The notes under the pieces were generated by a model. The model was not told where the DNA came from. It saw nothing but the letters and a program-made list of their open reading frames with translations, and made no database searches. Both the position numbers and the translations under genes were made by a program. A stretch of 64,000 nt of DNA from Celeribacter sp. HF31 (GTDB lineage Bacteria > Pseudomonadota > Alphaproteobacteria > Rhodobacterales > Rhodobacteraceae), in contig NZ_JAATOT010000001.1 of assembly GCF_011806455.1 (NCBI RefSeq), positions 496,001 through 560,000 on the forward strand, written 5' to 3'. Position 1 is the first letter of the stretch; each line of letters begins with the position of its first letter. Positions 1-8,946 of the stretch are shown here, one piece after another.

Positions 1-975
1 CGGCAGGCTTTTCGCGATGTCGTCCACCCACTCTTGTTCGATCTCCAAGGGCAGAAGATCGGGGCAGGGGAAATAGCGGTAGTCGTGTGCTTCCTCTTTT
101 GAGCGCATGGACCGGGTTTCGTTCTTGGCCGCATCATAGAGGCGGGTTTCCTGATCGACCGTGCCGCCGTCTTCGAGGATGGCGATCTGGCGGCGGGCCT
201 CATAGTCGATGGCCATCTGGATAAACCGCGTGGAGTTCATGTTCTTGATCTCGCAACGGGTGCCCAAATGCGAGAAATCCTGCGTCTCCTGGTACTTCTC
301 ATACTGACCCGGACGGCACACGGACACGTTCACGTCGGCGCGCAGGTTGCCGTTCTGCATGTTGCCGTCACAGGTGCCCAGATAGCGCAGGATCTGACGC
401 AGTTTCAGGACGTAAGCGGCGGCCTCTTCCGGCCCGCGAATGTCGGGGCGCGAGACAATCTCCATCAGCGCCACACCGGTGCGGTTCAAATCGACGAAAG
501 ACATGGTCGGGTCCATGTCGTGGATCGATTTGCCCGCGTCCTGTTCAAGGTGAATGCGCTCGATCCGCACCTTGCGGGCGATCCCGGGCTCCATATCGAC
601 CAAAACCTCGCCTTCGCCCACGATCGGATGGTAAAGCTGCGAAATCTGATAGCCCTGCGGCAGGTCCGGGTAGAAATAGTTCTTGCGATCAAAGGCCGAA
701 AACAGGTTGATGTCCGCCTTGAGACCTAGCCCCGTGCGCACCGCTTGCTCGACGCAATATTCGTTGATCACCGGCAACATGCCCGGCATCGCCGCATCCA
801 CGAAGGACACGTTCGAGTTCGGCTCATTGCCGAATTGCGTGGAGGCGCCGGAGAACAGCTTGGCCTCGGAGGCGACCTGGGCGTGAATCTCCATCCCGAT
901 GACGAGTTCCCAATCCTCTTTCGCACCGGCGATGGTCTTCACTTTCGGTGCGGCATATTCGAGATGGTCAAGCAT
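1..975 (-). CDS. gatB: Asp-tRNA(Asn)/Glu-tRNA(Gln) amidotransferase subunit B, partial
   Basis: Subunit B of the GatCAB transamidase, which converts misacylated Glu-tRNA(Gln) or Asp-tRNA(Asn) to the amide form in the cytoplasm. The reading frame starts at the ATG at 973-975 and stays open to the window edge, giving 325 codons. Family blocks are clear: GMEIHAQ (residues 27-33), [14 protein letters not shown] (100-113), HLEQDAGKS (142-150) and [14 protein letters not shown] (162-175). The usual GatB is near 500 residues, so roughly the last third, with the tail domain, lies outside the window. The YqeY protein at 14575 is a separate relative of that missing tail domain. Confidence 0.97.
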   Translation of the reverse strand, partial: MLDHLEYAAPKVKTIAGAKEDWELVIGMEIHAQVASEAKLFSGASTQFGNEPNSNVSFVDAAMPGMLPVINEYCVEQAVRTGLGLKADINLFSAFDRKNYFYPDLPQGYQISQLYHPIVGEGEVLVDMEPGIARKVRIERIHLEQDAGKSIHDMDPTMSFVDLNRTGVALMEIVSRPDIRGPEEAAAYVLKLRQILRYLGTCDGNMQNGNLRADVNVSVCRPGQYEKYQETQDFSHLGTRCEIKNMNSTRFIQMAIDYEARRQIAILEDGGTVDQETRLYDAAKNETRSMRSKEEAHDYRYFPCPDLLPLEIEQEWVDDIAKSLP

Positions 976-1061
976 GATTTGCGGTCCTCGATTGGCGTTT
1001 TCTAGCCTTCTAGGACAGGGCCGCGCGGGGGGCAAGAGGTCAAGCCGCGCAACCTTGCGGC

Positions 1062-2429
1062 TCAGACGGCGTCGGCCTCACGAATTTTGACGCCAGTGGA
1101 GGTGTAATGCACCTGTTTGCCGGTTTCGAGCACGTCCATCCACATGAGGCTCAACATGCCGCGTATGCTGCGCGCGTCCATATTTTCCCAAATCTCAGGC
1201 AGCACATAGAGCAGATCCTCTTTCAAGAGCGCTGGTACATAGGCGTCAATCGCAGTTCTGAGCGGCCCTGTCTCAGTGGTCTCTCTCACGGTCATCAGGC
1301 GATGCGCCATCAGGTTCACGGCCATTTGCGTGCCGGTGTAGGTGACAAAATCCTCGACAGCTTCGATGAACAGCTCGGGGTCGACTTTGGCCTGCGCCTC
1401 TTCGTCATATTCAAGGGCCGTCAAATAGGTCAGCGCATAAGCGCCCTTGCCGAAGAGAGGTTCGGTCTGTGCCGCCAGCGCACGCGCTGTGGCGTCGAGT
1501 TCTGGATAATCGCCGAACCACCGGGGCAAGAGCCGGAGGCCGTGCCGGGTATAAATGCGCGGGTTGGCGGGATCGAGCCGCTGGAGCGTTGTGAATTTGG
1601 CCCGGATTTCCTCTGCGCCATGGGGGCTTCCGATGCAGAGCTCGTAGTCGATATGGGCCAGAAGCGCGCTGTCGTACTCACGGGCGGGAAAGCGATGCAG
1701 GATTCGGTTGGCTTCTGAAAAATGCGCCAGAAACGCCTCGAGATTTTGCGGCTTGATCATGTCAAACGAGATTTCCCCGCGTGCGGCCCAACCGGCGGCG
1801 ACATGCGCCCGCGCGTAAAGCGCGGCCGCGATATAGTCGTCGGGCTGCGCCTCAAACCGGTCCCGATAGGGCTGCACATTGTCGCGCAAAGTGTCGAGGT
1901 TGATATCGAACCCGCCCTCATAGGCGGCGTCCCGCATGACGTCGAAGGGCTGAAACAGGTGATCCAACAAGGTTTGGTTGATCGCGTAGCCGGTCGGCGT
2001 GGCTGCGCACCGGCGATCATTGTCGCGCAAGAGGTCGTGAAGCGCCTGCCAGTCGCCGTCCGCACCGAACCGATCCATTTCCTCAATGGCTCTGCGCTCG
2101 TCGAAGAGATCGGGATCGGTCTTGTCTGAACGGAAATCAATAAACAGGTTTTTGGCGTGTTTCGAGGCACCTGTCATGAGAAACGGCAGGGTCATGCCGC
2201 GTCCGGTGAGTTGTGAAAACACCACCCAGATGACGGTCGGAACAAAGGCAAGAACGAGAAAGATCGCGATGGCAACGCGTTTGAGCAGAACCGTCTCTGG
2301 CGAGGTAAAAAACCGATAAGACAGAAGCACGAAGACCGCAAAGAGGAGCAGTCCGGCCTGATACGGTGTGTCGAGGCCGGGCAACGCGTCGAAGAGTTTG
2401 AGCAAGGGGGCGAGGTCTGGAAATGACAT
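1062..2429 (-). CDS. Unknown protein with two N-terminal membrane segments
   Basis: A 455-residue protein I do not recognise with confidence. Two hydrophobic helices lie near residues 24-40 and 50-72. A long soluble region rich in alanine and aromatic residues follows, with helical pairs reminiscent of TPR-like scaffolds (for example '[21 protein letters not shown]' region near residue 200, and the Asp-Pro-Ala-Asn-Pro turn near 285). It may resemble DUF4034-type proteins, but this is a guess. It stands alone between gatB, which starts 87 bases away on the same strand, and a divergent lysozyme-like gene. No catalytic motif was identified. Confidence 0.75.
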   Translation of the reverse strand: MSFPDLAPLLKLFDALPGLDTPYQAGLLLFAVFVLLSYRFFTSPETVLLKRVAIAIFLVLAFVPTVIWVVFSQLTGRGMTLPFLMTGASKHAKNLFIDFRSDKTDPDLFDERRAIEEMDRFGADGDWQALHDLLRDNDRRCAATPTGYAINQTLLDHLFQPFDVMRDAAYEGGFDINLDTLRDNVQPYRDRFEAQPDDYIAAALYARAHVAAGWAARGEISFDMIKPQNLEAFLAHFSEANRILHRFPAREYDSALLAHIDYELCIGSPHGAEEIRAKFTTLQRLDPANPRIYTRHGLRLLPRWFGDYPELDATARALAAQTEPLFGKGAYALTYLTALEYDEEAQAKVDPELFIEAVEDFVTYTGTQMAVNLMAHRLMTVRETTETGPLRTAIDAYVPALLKEDLLYVLPEIWENMDARSIRGMLSLMWMDVLETGKQVHYTSTGVKIREADAV

Positions 2430-2596
2430 GATCTACACTTTTTTAAAATAAGGGCCGAGAGTATGGAGCCAGAGGAGGTTGGCTAAAATATGGCGGGTCA
2501 TGGCCGGTTTTGCGCCCCTCTCAGGTCAGACTGCGTGAGTCTTCGAGGCGGGCTCCCTGCGCGCAGGCTTTGCAAAAACCTGCGCCCGGACCTATA

Positions 2597-2635
2597 AGGA
2601 GGGACGCGTATGAGAGGTGAAATGTTGTGAGCATG
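2597..2635 (+). promoter_or_regulatory. Two ribosome binding sites and a six-codon leader frame
   Basis: AAGGAGGG (2597-2604) lies six bases before an ATG at 2610 that opens a frame of only six codons ending TGA at 2628-2630. That stop overlaps the GTG start of the lysozyme-like gene at 2627. GAGGTGA (2614-2620) is a second site for the main start. The layout would allow translational coupling between a tiny leader and the main gene. Whether the leader is translated is inference. Confidence 0.45.
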
Positions 2636-3373
2636 TGTCGAAAAGGGGTTTTTGGCATAGCCTGCGCACTCGTGATGAGTGCCGGGGCCACTTTGGCCTC
2701 TGACACCACCTCGACCATGTCGGCACCTGTTGCGCCCTTGTCTGTCAGCCCGCTGCCGAAGCCGCGTCCCTACGAAATCCGCATGCCGAAACTGCGCTGG
2801 AAAAATCAGTCGCGCGGCCCGGCCTGGACGCGCGCGGCGATGGCGGCGGTGGCAAGCCATGGGCAGAGCCTGATCAAGACCGTGCCGGGCGACATCAACA
2901 CCTGGTGTCCGGGCTATGCCACGCAGGACGAAAGCGGGCGCGCGGCGTTTTGGGCCGGGCTTCTCTCGACGCTGTCCTATCACGAAAGCACCTGGCGTGA
3001 GACGGCCGTCGGCGGGGGCGGCTTGTGGTACGGGCTGGTGCAGATCGCGCCGCCCACAGCCCGGCTTTACAACTGTCGGGCGGGCACGGGCGAGGCGCTG
3101 AAAGACGGCGAGATGAACCTGGCCTGTGCCGTCAGGATCATGAACAAAACCGTTGCCCGCGACCGGGTGGTCAGCCAGGGCATGCGCGGTGTCGCCGCCG
3201 ATTGGGGACCGTTTCATTCGCGCACGAAACGCGAGGACATGCGCCGTTGGTTGGCCGCGCAGCCGTTTTGCCGCCCCGTGCTGAAAAGCTCGCCCGTGCC
3301 TTTGTTGCGGCCTGTGTCAGAGACAGGCGATCTGGCCTCTGACGTGAAAGCCGCGCTCAGCTCGCCTTTCTGA
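2627..3373 (+). CDS. Exported lysozyme-like transglycosylase (SLT-like)
   Basis: A 248-residue protein with a signal peptide (residues 1-24, ending near TLASD). Its central domain looks like a soluble lytic transglycosylase: a candidate catalytic Glu in SYHESTW, followed by GLVQIAPPTARLY, a variant of the GxMQ-type substrate loop. The likely job is cleaving peptidoglycan in the periplasm. I chose the GTG at 2627 because GAGGTGA (2614-2620) sits a good distance upstream; the ATG at 2633 is the alternative. A six-codon open frame (2610-2630) overlaps this start. The 3' end overlaps the converging Hint gene by 17 bases. Confidence 0.8.
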   Translation: MSMCRKGVFGIACALVMSAGATLASDTTSTMSAPVAPLSVSPLPKPRPYEIRMPKLRWKNQSRGPAWTRAAMAAVASHGQSLIKTVPGDINTWCPGYATQDESGRAAFWAGLLSTLSYHESTWRETAVGGGGLWYGLVQIAPPTARLYNCRAGTGEALKDGEMNLACAVRIMNKTVARDRVVSQGMRGVAADWGPFHSRTKREDMRRWLAAQPFCRPVLKSSPVPLLRPVSETGDLASDVKAALSSPF

Positions 3374-4511
3374 GCGACAATGCGCGAAGGTCCCGAAGCG
3401 CCTTGGCCTCCCAGGATTTCAACTCATAGCGCGACAGCTCGGGCTTTGCGCACTCTGCCTCGAAGTCCGGGAAGAGCGTCAAAATTTCACACCGCGCCTC
3501 ATCCGACACGGATTTCAGCGCCTCTTGGCCCGGATAGAGGCTTTCGGTCGGGCAGGCTTCGGCAAAGACGATCTGATGCGCGTCAAAAAGCATGTGGAAA
3601 TACTCCACCATGCCGGATTCCACCATGCCGGTGCCCTTGCCGCCCTCGACAATGCGGATGCTATGATCGTTGACCAGATATTTGGCGGCGACCAGGACAT
3701 CCCGTTCGCCGAACAGCACCTCGGCCTGCGGACCGCGCACCAGCATGCGGTGGTTCTGGCTCACCCACATGTCACGCAGATTGCCAAGCGCCCCCATGCG
3801 GATCAGCACCGGCGCGAGCGCCCCTGTCGCGGGCACACGACGCGACCCGATCCAGCGAATGGGCTGGGCCCCGTGATCCAGCGTGTTGACCAGATCGCCC
3901 TCCTGTAGCGTCTCGATAAAGCGCGGCCCCGCGGGCGTGTCGATCAACGTGCCGCGGGTCAGACAGACGGCGCCGTTGATGATCTCTCCGGCGATCAGAT
4001 TGTTGTCGATGTTGAAATTGCCGTCGCCCTCATGGTCGATCACGCCATCGCCGTCGTAATCCATGTCCGTCTCGTGATCGACCTGGATCACCGGGCGCAA
4101 TTCGGTCAGATCCTGACCGGGCGCGATCAGCACGTTGTTGAGGCTCGGTCCCCCGTCGGAAGACACCATCACATTGGCGTTGAACCGCAGATAGGTGTCG
4201 CCCAGACCGGAGAGGTCGCTCTGGATACTCGCGGTCTGGCCGGGGTTCATCGGCTCATAGGTGTAGAGCGTCGTGCCATTCACGTAATCGGCGGCGCTGT
4301 CATAGACGACGATCCCGGTGATCTGGCTCGATCCGGAGACTTCGCCATCCGTGACATTCTGAACGGTGATGACGACGATATCGTCCTCTTCGAACGGCAT
4401 CGTGCCGTTGTGGATCATCATACGCCCGCCATTGCCGCCGCCGCTGTTGGTGCCAATCGCGACATTGTCGAGCAGCGAGCTGCCCATCACCAGGATTTCT
4501 TCAGTCGACAT
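3357..4511 (-). CDS. Hint-domain protein A
   Basis: A 384-residue protein with a C-terminal Hint_2 (Hedgehog/intein-type) domain that starts at Cys183 (CLTRGTLIDTP) and runs to WIGSRRV, NHRML and YFHMLFDAHQIVFAE. Just before the Cys is an EF-hand-like calcium loop with DYDGDG at 151-156. The N-terminal half has no match I recognise. Hint domains can break the chain at the Cys by an N-to-S acyl shift. Nothing substantial follows the domain, so release of the N-terminal part is plausible but inferred. No Sec signal is visible. A paralogue lies 21 bases upstream on the same strand. Confidence 0.88.
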   Translation of the reverse strand: MSTEEILVMGSSLLDNVAIGTNSGGGNGGRMMIHNGTMPFEEDDIVVITVQNVTDGEVSGSSQITGIVVYDSAADYVNGTTLYTYEPMNPGQTASIQSDLSGLGDTYLRFNANVMVSSDGGPSLNNVLIAPGQDLTELRPVIQVDHETDMDYDGDGVIDHEGDGNFNIDNNLIAGEIINGAVCLTRGTLIDTPAGPRFIETLQEGDLVNTLDHGAQPIRWIGSRRVPATGALAPVLIRMGALGNLRDMWVSQNHRMLVRGPQAEVLFGERDVLVAAKYLVNDHSIRIVEGGKGTGMVESGMVEYFHMLFDAHQIVFAEACPTESLYPGQEALKSVSDEARCEILTLFPDFEAECAKPELSRYELKSWEAKALRDLRALSLRKAS

Positions 4512-4532
4512 TTCAAGGGCTTCTCGATCTGT

Positions 4533-5669
4533 TCAGGAGACACGGCGCAGAGCCTGCGCCTCCCATGATTTCAATTCGTAACGGGACAAGGCCGTGGGGG
4601 CCTTATGCAGTTCGGGAAACAGCGTCAGGATTTCTGCGCGGGCGTTTTCATCGACGGCGTTCAAGGCCTCTTGGCCGGGGAAAAGGCTTTCGGTTGGGCA
4701 GCTTTCGGCGAAAATGATCTGATGCGCGTCGAACAGCATGTGGAAATAGTCCACCTCCGCGCGCGGGGCCGGGCGGATCGTGGCGTCATTGACCAGATGT
4801 TTCGCTGCGACCAAAACGTCACGCTCGCCAAACAGAACTTCGGCCTTCGGGCCACGGATCAGCATGCGGTGATTGGGTGATACCAAAAGATCGCGCAGAT
4901 TGCCCAGAGTGCCCGCCTTGATGAGGATCGGCGCCAGCGCCCCGGTCGCGGCCACGCGGCGCGACCCGATCCAGCGAATGGGCTGCGGCCCGTGATCGAG
5001 CGTGTGGACCAGATCGCCCTCCTTGAGCGTCTCGACAAAGCGCGGCCCCTCCGGCGTGTCGATCAACGCGCCCCGTGCCAGACAGATCGCGGCGCTGATC
5101 TCGTCTTCGGCAAATGTGTTATTCTCGTCGACTTCGAAGATGCCGTCGCCTTCTTCTTCGGCGTCCACGGTGCCGTCGCCGTTATAGTCGTTGTCATTCT
5201 CGTGGCTGAGCCAGATCGGGAATTCATCCTGCAAATTCGTGCCGGGTGCGAGGAATAAGTCATCGAGATCGGGGGCGTTTGGATCGGTTGAGGTAAAGCC
5301 ACCCGCGTGAAAATAAAGGTAATTGTCGCCCATATCATGGACCGAGGTGCCGACATCGCCGGTGTCGTCGCCCCACCACAACGGCCAGCCGCCGCTGCCG
5401 GTGTTGGAATACTCATAGAGACTCTCGCCATTGGCGTAATCGGCGGCATTGTCATAGACGACGATGGACACCACCTGGGACTGGCTGTCGAGTGAGCCGT
5501 CGCTGTTCACATTGTCGATCATGAAGACAACGATGTCGTCGTCGCCGAATACGCTTTCGCCGCCGGTCATATAGGCGCCGTCATTGGCGTCCCCGCGATA
5601 GTCGTAGGACGTCCCAATAGGATTGTTCACGATGGAGGACCCCATCACGATGAGTTCTTCTGTCGGCAT
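4533..5669 (-). CDS. Hint-domain protein B, tandem paralogue
   Basis: A 378-residue paralogue of the neighbouring Hint protein. The Hint domain begins at Cys196 (CLARGALIDTPEGPRF) and is nearly the same as in protein A through the NHRML and FDAHQI blocks. The N-terminal halves share only a framework: MGSS near the start, VVYD(N/S)AADYANG, and APG before the calcium loop. An acidic DYNGDGTVD loop (161-169) again precedes the Cys. The pair looks like a tandem duplication with fast divergence of the N-terminal part. The gene is divergent from the aminotransferase, with 267 bases between them. Confidence 0.88.
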   Translation of the reverse strand: MPTEELIVMGSSIVNNPIGTSYDYRGDANDGAYMTGGESVFGDDDIVVFMIDNVNSDGSLDSQSQVVSIVVYDNAADYANGESLYEYSNTGSGGWPLWWGDDTGDVGTSVHDMGDNYLYFHAGGFTSTDPNAPDLDDLFLAPGTNLQDEFPIWLSHENDNDYNGDGTVDAEEEGDGIFEVDENNTFAEDEISAAICLARGALIDTPEGPRFVETLKEGDLVHTLDHGPQPIRWIGSRRVAATGALAPILIKAGTLGNLRDLLVSPNHRMLIRGPKAEVLFGERDVLVAAKHLVNDATIRPAPRAEVDYFHMLFDAHQIIFAESCPTESLFPGQEALNAVDENARAEILTLFPELHKAPTALSRYELKSWEAQALRRVS

Positions 5670-5936
5670 GACTGCTCTGCCTGTATGTTCTGTCCGATCT
5701 TTGCCGGACGCTCTGCCTCTGGTGACGCATCTCTATTTTTGCGGATGCGGTCTTTTATTTTGCTCGGGTCAACGCCTTGTTTTTTCGCGCGTCCGGTGCT
5801 CTTTTCGGCCCTGATACACGCGTGGCATCTTGCGGATCACTATGCGGGGACACAGGCCCCTCTGTCCAGATCGCTTGTAAAACTGCCGCGCAGCGCGTGG
5901 CCTTTGTGCCACCGATCAGAATGGGAGGAGGACCCA

Positions 5937-7067
5937 ATGACCGCTTTACGCTCCGATATCGACCCCGATGGATTGCTTGAATTCTCGGTGGTTTTCACCG
6001 ACCGCTCGCTCAACCACATGTCGAAAGCCTTCCAAGAGGTGATGACCGACATCCACGACACGCTCTGCGAGGTCTATTCTGCCGACACGGCCGTGGTCGT
6101 CCCCGGCGGCGGCACCTTTGCTATGGAGGCGGTCGCGCGCCAGGTCGCGGGCGGCGAAGATGTCATGGTGATCCGCAACGGCTTTTTCTCTTTCCGCTGG
6201 TCGCAAATTTTCGAAGCGGGCGATATTCCAGCCTCGCAGACTGTGCTGAAAGCGCGCCGTACCGGCAATGAGCCGACCTCGGCCTTCTTGCCTGCGCCCT
6301 TGGAAGAGGCCATTGCCAAAATCCATGAGTTGAAACCCGCCGCCGTCTTCGCGCCGCATGTCGAAACCGCCTCCGGCATGATCCTGCCCGACGCCTATAT
6401 CCGCGCGCTCGCGGAGGCCGTGCATGAACACGGCGGGCTTATGGTGCTCGATTGCATCGCCTCGGGCTGTGCCTGGGTCGATATGAAGGCGACCGGCGTT
6501 GATGTGCTGATCTCCGCGCCGCAAAAGGGCTGGTCCGCCCAGCCGTCGGCCGGTTTGGTGATGCTCTCTGAGCGCGGCATCGGGGCCGTGAAATCCCGCC
6601 AAAGCTCGTCCTTCGCGATAGATCTTGGTAAATGGCTGACGATCATGGAGGCCTACACGGGCGGCGGTCACGCCTATCACGCCACCATGCCGACGGATGC
6701 GCTGCGTGCCTTCCGGGACGCCATGCTGGAAACCAAGGAGTACGGCTTTCACAAACTCTCCGAGGCGCAATGGGAATTGGGTCGCCGGGTGCGGCACCTT
6801 CTGGCCGAGCGCGGTTTTAAATCCGTCGCGGCCGACGGCGTCGAGGCGCCGGGTGTCGTGGTTTGTTACACGGACGATCCAATGATCAAAACCGGCGCGG
6901 CCTTTGCGGCCCATGGGGTGCAAATCGCGGCGGGCGTGCCGCTGCAATGCGATGAGGGCGAGGGGTTCTCGACCTTCCGTCTTGGGTTGTTTGGGTTGGA
7001 CAAGCTCTATGACGTCGATGCGACGATTGCACGATTGGAGGCGGCGCTGGATGCGGTTCAGGGCTAA
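5937..7067 (+). CDS. Class V PLP-dependent aminotransferase (alanine-glyoxylate / serine type)
   Basis: A 376-residue cytoplasmic enzyme of aminotransferase class V. The PLP-binding lysine is Lys197 in APQKGWSAQPSAG. The preceding acid residue in VLDCIASG and the PGGGTFAME loop fit the fold. It probably moves an amino group between a small amino acid and glyoxylate or a similar acceptor, but the substrate cannot be fixed from sequence. The ATG at 5937 was chosen because GGGAGGAGG lies six bases before it; the frame is open further upstream without any family similarity. It is monocistronic and followed by a large inverted repeat. Confidence 0.88.
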   Translation: MTALRSDIDPDGLLEFSVVFTDRSLNHMSKAFQEVMTDIHDTLCEVYSADTAVVVPGGGTFAMEAVARQVAGGEDVMVIRNGFFSFRWSQIFEAGDIPASQTVLKARRTGNEPTSAFLPAPLEEAIAKIHELKPAAVFAPHVETASGMILPDAYIRALAEAVHEHGGLMVLDCIASGCAWVDMKATGVDVLISAPQKGWSAQPSAGLVMLSERGIGAVKSRQSSSFAIDLGKWLTIMEAYTGGGHAYHATMPTDALRAFRDAMLETKEYGFHKLSEAQWELGRRVRHLLAERGFKSVAADGVEAPGVVVCYTDDPMIKTGAAFAAHGVQIAAGVPLQCDEGEGFSTFRLGLFGLDKLYDVDATIARLEAALDAVQG

Positions 7068-7138
7068 GGGTTTCCTGTGTGCCCTAAATACTCATCCGGC
7101 CAAAAGGTTTTGAGTATTTGGGGCAGCAAAGGAAACCC
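7068..7138. repeat. Long imperfect inverted repeat after the aminotransferase gene
   Basis: GGGTTTCC (7068-7075) pairs with GGAAACCC (7131-7138). Inside it, AAATACTCA (7086-7094) pairs with TGAGTATTT (7111-7119), and the CCC and GGG runs also pair. The repeat lies between the convergent aminotransferase and UbiH-type genes, so it could act as a terminator in both directions. AAATACTC-type hairpins are common between roseobacter genes as far as I recall. Confidence 0.6.
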
Positions 7139-7157
7139 ACGCGATGCGTTTCAGCGC

Positions 7158-7206
7158 TTTCTCACGCGTTAACCTTAATCTGATTAACCTTAACGCGCGA
7201 GAAACA
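7158..7206. repeat. Second inverted repeat with paired TTAACCTTAA motifs
   Basis: TTTCTCACGCGTTAA (7158-7172) pairs, with one mismatch, with TTAACGCGCGAGAAA (7191-7205). The loop holds a second TTAACCTTAA-like element around ATCTGAT. It lies about 35 bases past the stop of the UbiH-type gene on the minus strand. It may be a terminator or a protein site; no T-run follows. Confidence 0.45.
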
Positions 7207-7240
7207 TGAGACAGTGGTGAGGGGCAGGAAAGGGGACGCC

Positions 7241-8461
7241 TTAGATCGGCCCCAGCCCCGCTTCCATCACCTTGCGCCGCACCGGGCGCAGGTCATGCAC
7301 CGCTTTCAGCCCCAAAAGCCGCACCGCGCGCAGGATGTCGTCTTCGGAGCGCACCACGCGGTTGAAAACATCAACCACCTTGGCGCGCGCCGTGATGTCG
7401 CGATGCCGGGTCATGGCATAGGCGTCGAGCATGGTCTGACCGCCAAGGCCGGCAGGATCGTTCTCGGCCAGCGCCAAGAGTTCCGCCAGATCGTTCAGAG
7501 AGGTGTTCAGCCCCTGCGCCCCGATGGGCGGCAAGACATGCGCGGCTTCTGCGATCACCGCGACGCGTTCGCTCGACAGCTGATCCGCGAGCTGGGTGAT
7601 GATCGGAAAGATGCCCCGGCCTGAGGCCAGTTCCAGCTTACCAAACAGCCCCGCAGAGCGTGCGGTCATGGTGGCGTTGAAGGCCTCCACCTCCATGTTC
7701 AAAAGCTCGGTGGCATAGGGGCCCTTGTTCATCCAGACGATGGCGGAGGCATGTTTGCCGTCGATGTCGGCCAGGGGCACCATGGTGAACGGCCCGCCCT
7801 CGCGGTAGATCTCCGTCGAGACATTGTGATGCGGCAGCTCATGGGTGGCGGTGAAGGCCAGCGATTTCTGACCATAGCGCGTCGTCTTGACGCCGATCCC
7901 TGCCGCCTCGCGCACCGGGCTGTTGCGCCCATCAGCGGCGACCACCAGTTTCGCGCGCACGGTGGAGCCATCGGTGAGCGTCACGCGGGCCTCGCTGGTG
8001 CGGGTGAAAAGGCTCTTGAACCCCACGCCATAGCGCAGCTCGACGTTTGGGATATCCGGCACCGCACGGGCCAATTCGCGGCGGATCACCCAGTTCAGGA
8101 AGTTCCAACCAAAGGGCTCATCGCCACTTTCGCGACCTTCGAATTGCCGCTCCGTGCGGACCACGGCAGGCGTGCCGCCCTCACCGGGAAGCGTGTCGAC
8201 AATACGCAGCGCTTCCAAAGGCGTCGCATGGGGCGCAAGCGTGTCCCAGATGCCGATGCGTTGGAAAAGGTCCCGCGCCGGGCGCAGGAACGCGGTGGAG
8301 CGCAGGTCAGAGCTGGCCTCGTCGCCTGTGATGACGGGTTGCGATGGATCGACCATGAGGGTCTTGAACCCGGAGGCGCCAAAAGCCGCCGCCGCGATCA
8401 GGCCGGCGATGCCGCCGCCTGAGACCACCACATCAACCGAGTCGTTTTGGGGGGATGTCAT
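7241..8461 (-). CDS. UbiH/UbiF-family FAD-dependent hydroxylase
   Basis: A 406-residue flavoprotein monooxygenase of the ubiquinone-hydroxylase group. The N-terminal dinucleotide fold is GGGIAG (16-21), and the DG motif is AADGRNSPVR. The third motif, usually GDAAH, reads AEAAHVLPPIGAQGLN, so the common GD pair is AE here. The PPIGAQGLN block is typical of UbiH/COQ6 proteins. It likely hydroxylates the ring of a ubiquinone precursor at the membrane. It is a single gene converging on the aminotransferase. Which ring position it modifies cannot be told. Confidence 0.85.
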   Translation of the reverse strand: MTSPQNDSVDVVVSGGGIAGLIAAAAFGASGFKTLMVDPSQPVITGDEASSDLRSTAFLRPARDLFQRIGIWDTLAPHATPLEALRIVDTLPGEGGTPAVVRTERQFEGRESGDEPFGWNFLNWVIRRELARAVPDIPNVELRYGVGFKSLFTRTSEARVTLTDGSTVRAKLVVAADGRNSPVREAAGIGVKTTRYGQKSLAFTATHELPHHNVSTEIYREGGPFTMVPLADIDGKHASAIVWMNKGPYATELLNMEVEAFNATMTARSAGLFGKLELASGRGIFPIITQLADQLSSERVAVIAEAAHVLPPIGAQGLNTSLNDLAELLALAENDPAGLGGQTMLDAYAMTRHRDITARAKVVDVFNRVVRSEDDILRAVRLLGLKAVHDLRPVRRKVMEAGLGPI

Positions 8462-8573
8462 GGTCGGGCCTCCTCTGCACCTGTGGGCTTTGCCTCAGAG
8501 ATAGGTGCAAAAAAGCGGATTGTCCAAGGGGCAACAGCATCTGCGCGCCGCCTCTCGGGAGCGTCACTCCGGC

Positions 8574-8804
8574 TCAGCGGCCCATGGTGAGCAGGATCAG
8601 CACCAGGTAGATCACCGGCACGGTCGCGACGGCGGTCACGCCCAGAACCCAGGGGCCGACGGTGAAAGCGCCGTAGACGACAGCGGCCAGAATCGCGACA
8701 ACCACCAGCAAAAACAGCGCCACACCGCGCGGCGTGGCGATGCCGTCTTCGTGGTGATCATGGGCGTCGTGGGACGAGGCGAGGTCGAGAGTGGCGTCGG
8801 TCAT
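8574..8804 (-). CDS. Small two-helix membrane protein, His-rich N-terminus
   Basis: A 76-residue protein of unknown function. A hydrophilic N-terminal segment rich in His and Asp (SSHDAHDHHEDG, residues 10-21) precedes two membrane helices (about 28-50 and 53-73). The size and layout recall small subunits or assembly peptides of respiratory oxidases, but no family is claimed. A perfect FNR-type box (8903-8916) lies about 100 bases upstream, which suggests control by oxygen. Confidence 0.65.
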   Translation of the reverse strand: MTDATLDLASSHDAHDHHEDGIATPRGVALFLLVVVAILAAVVYGAFTVGPWVLGVTAVATVPVIYLVLILLTMGR

Positions 8805-8857
8805 ATGCGTGCTCCGCGATTTGAAGTGGCGTGTATTTTGGATTTCGACCGGGAATA

Positions 8858-8881
8858 CGTGACGGCACGCGTTTCGTCACG
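8858..8881. repeat. Inverted repeat in the upstream region of the small membrane protein
   Basis: CGTGACG (8858-8864) pairs with CGTCACG (8875-8881) around a 10-base spacer. It lies between the FNR-type box and the start of the small membrane protein and may be a second operator. No known regulator is assigned. Confidence 0.35.
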
Positions 8882-8902
8882 GCGACGCTTTGACGCAGGT
8901 GA

Positions 8903-8916
8903 TTGATTTGGATCAA
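8903..8916 (-). promoter_or_regulatory. FNR/FnrL-type box
   Basis: TTGAT-TTGG-ATCAA is a perfect match to the TTGAT-N4-ATCAA consensus of FNR/FnrL proteins. It lies between the stop of the HAD gene and the start of the small membrane protein, both on the minus strand. Its centre is about 105 bases before the start codon at 8804, which allows an activating position near -41 of a transcript with a leader of about 60 bases. Confidence 0.6.
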
Positions 8917-8946
8917 GCGGGCTTGGGCAAATCCGACGGGGTCAGA

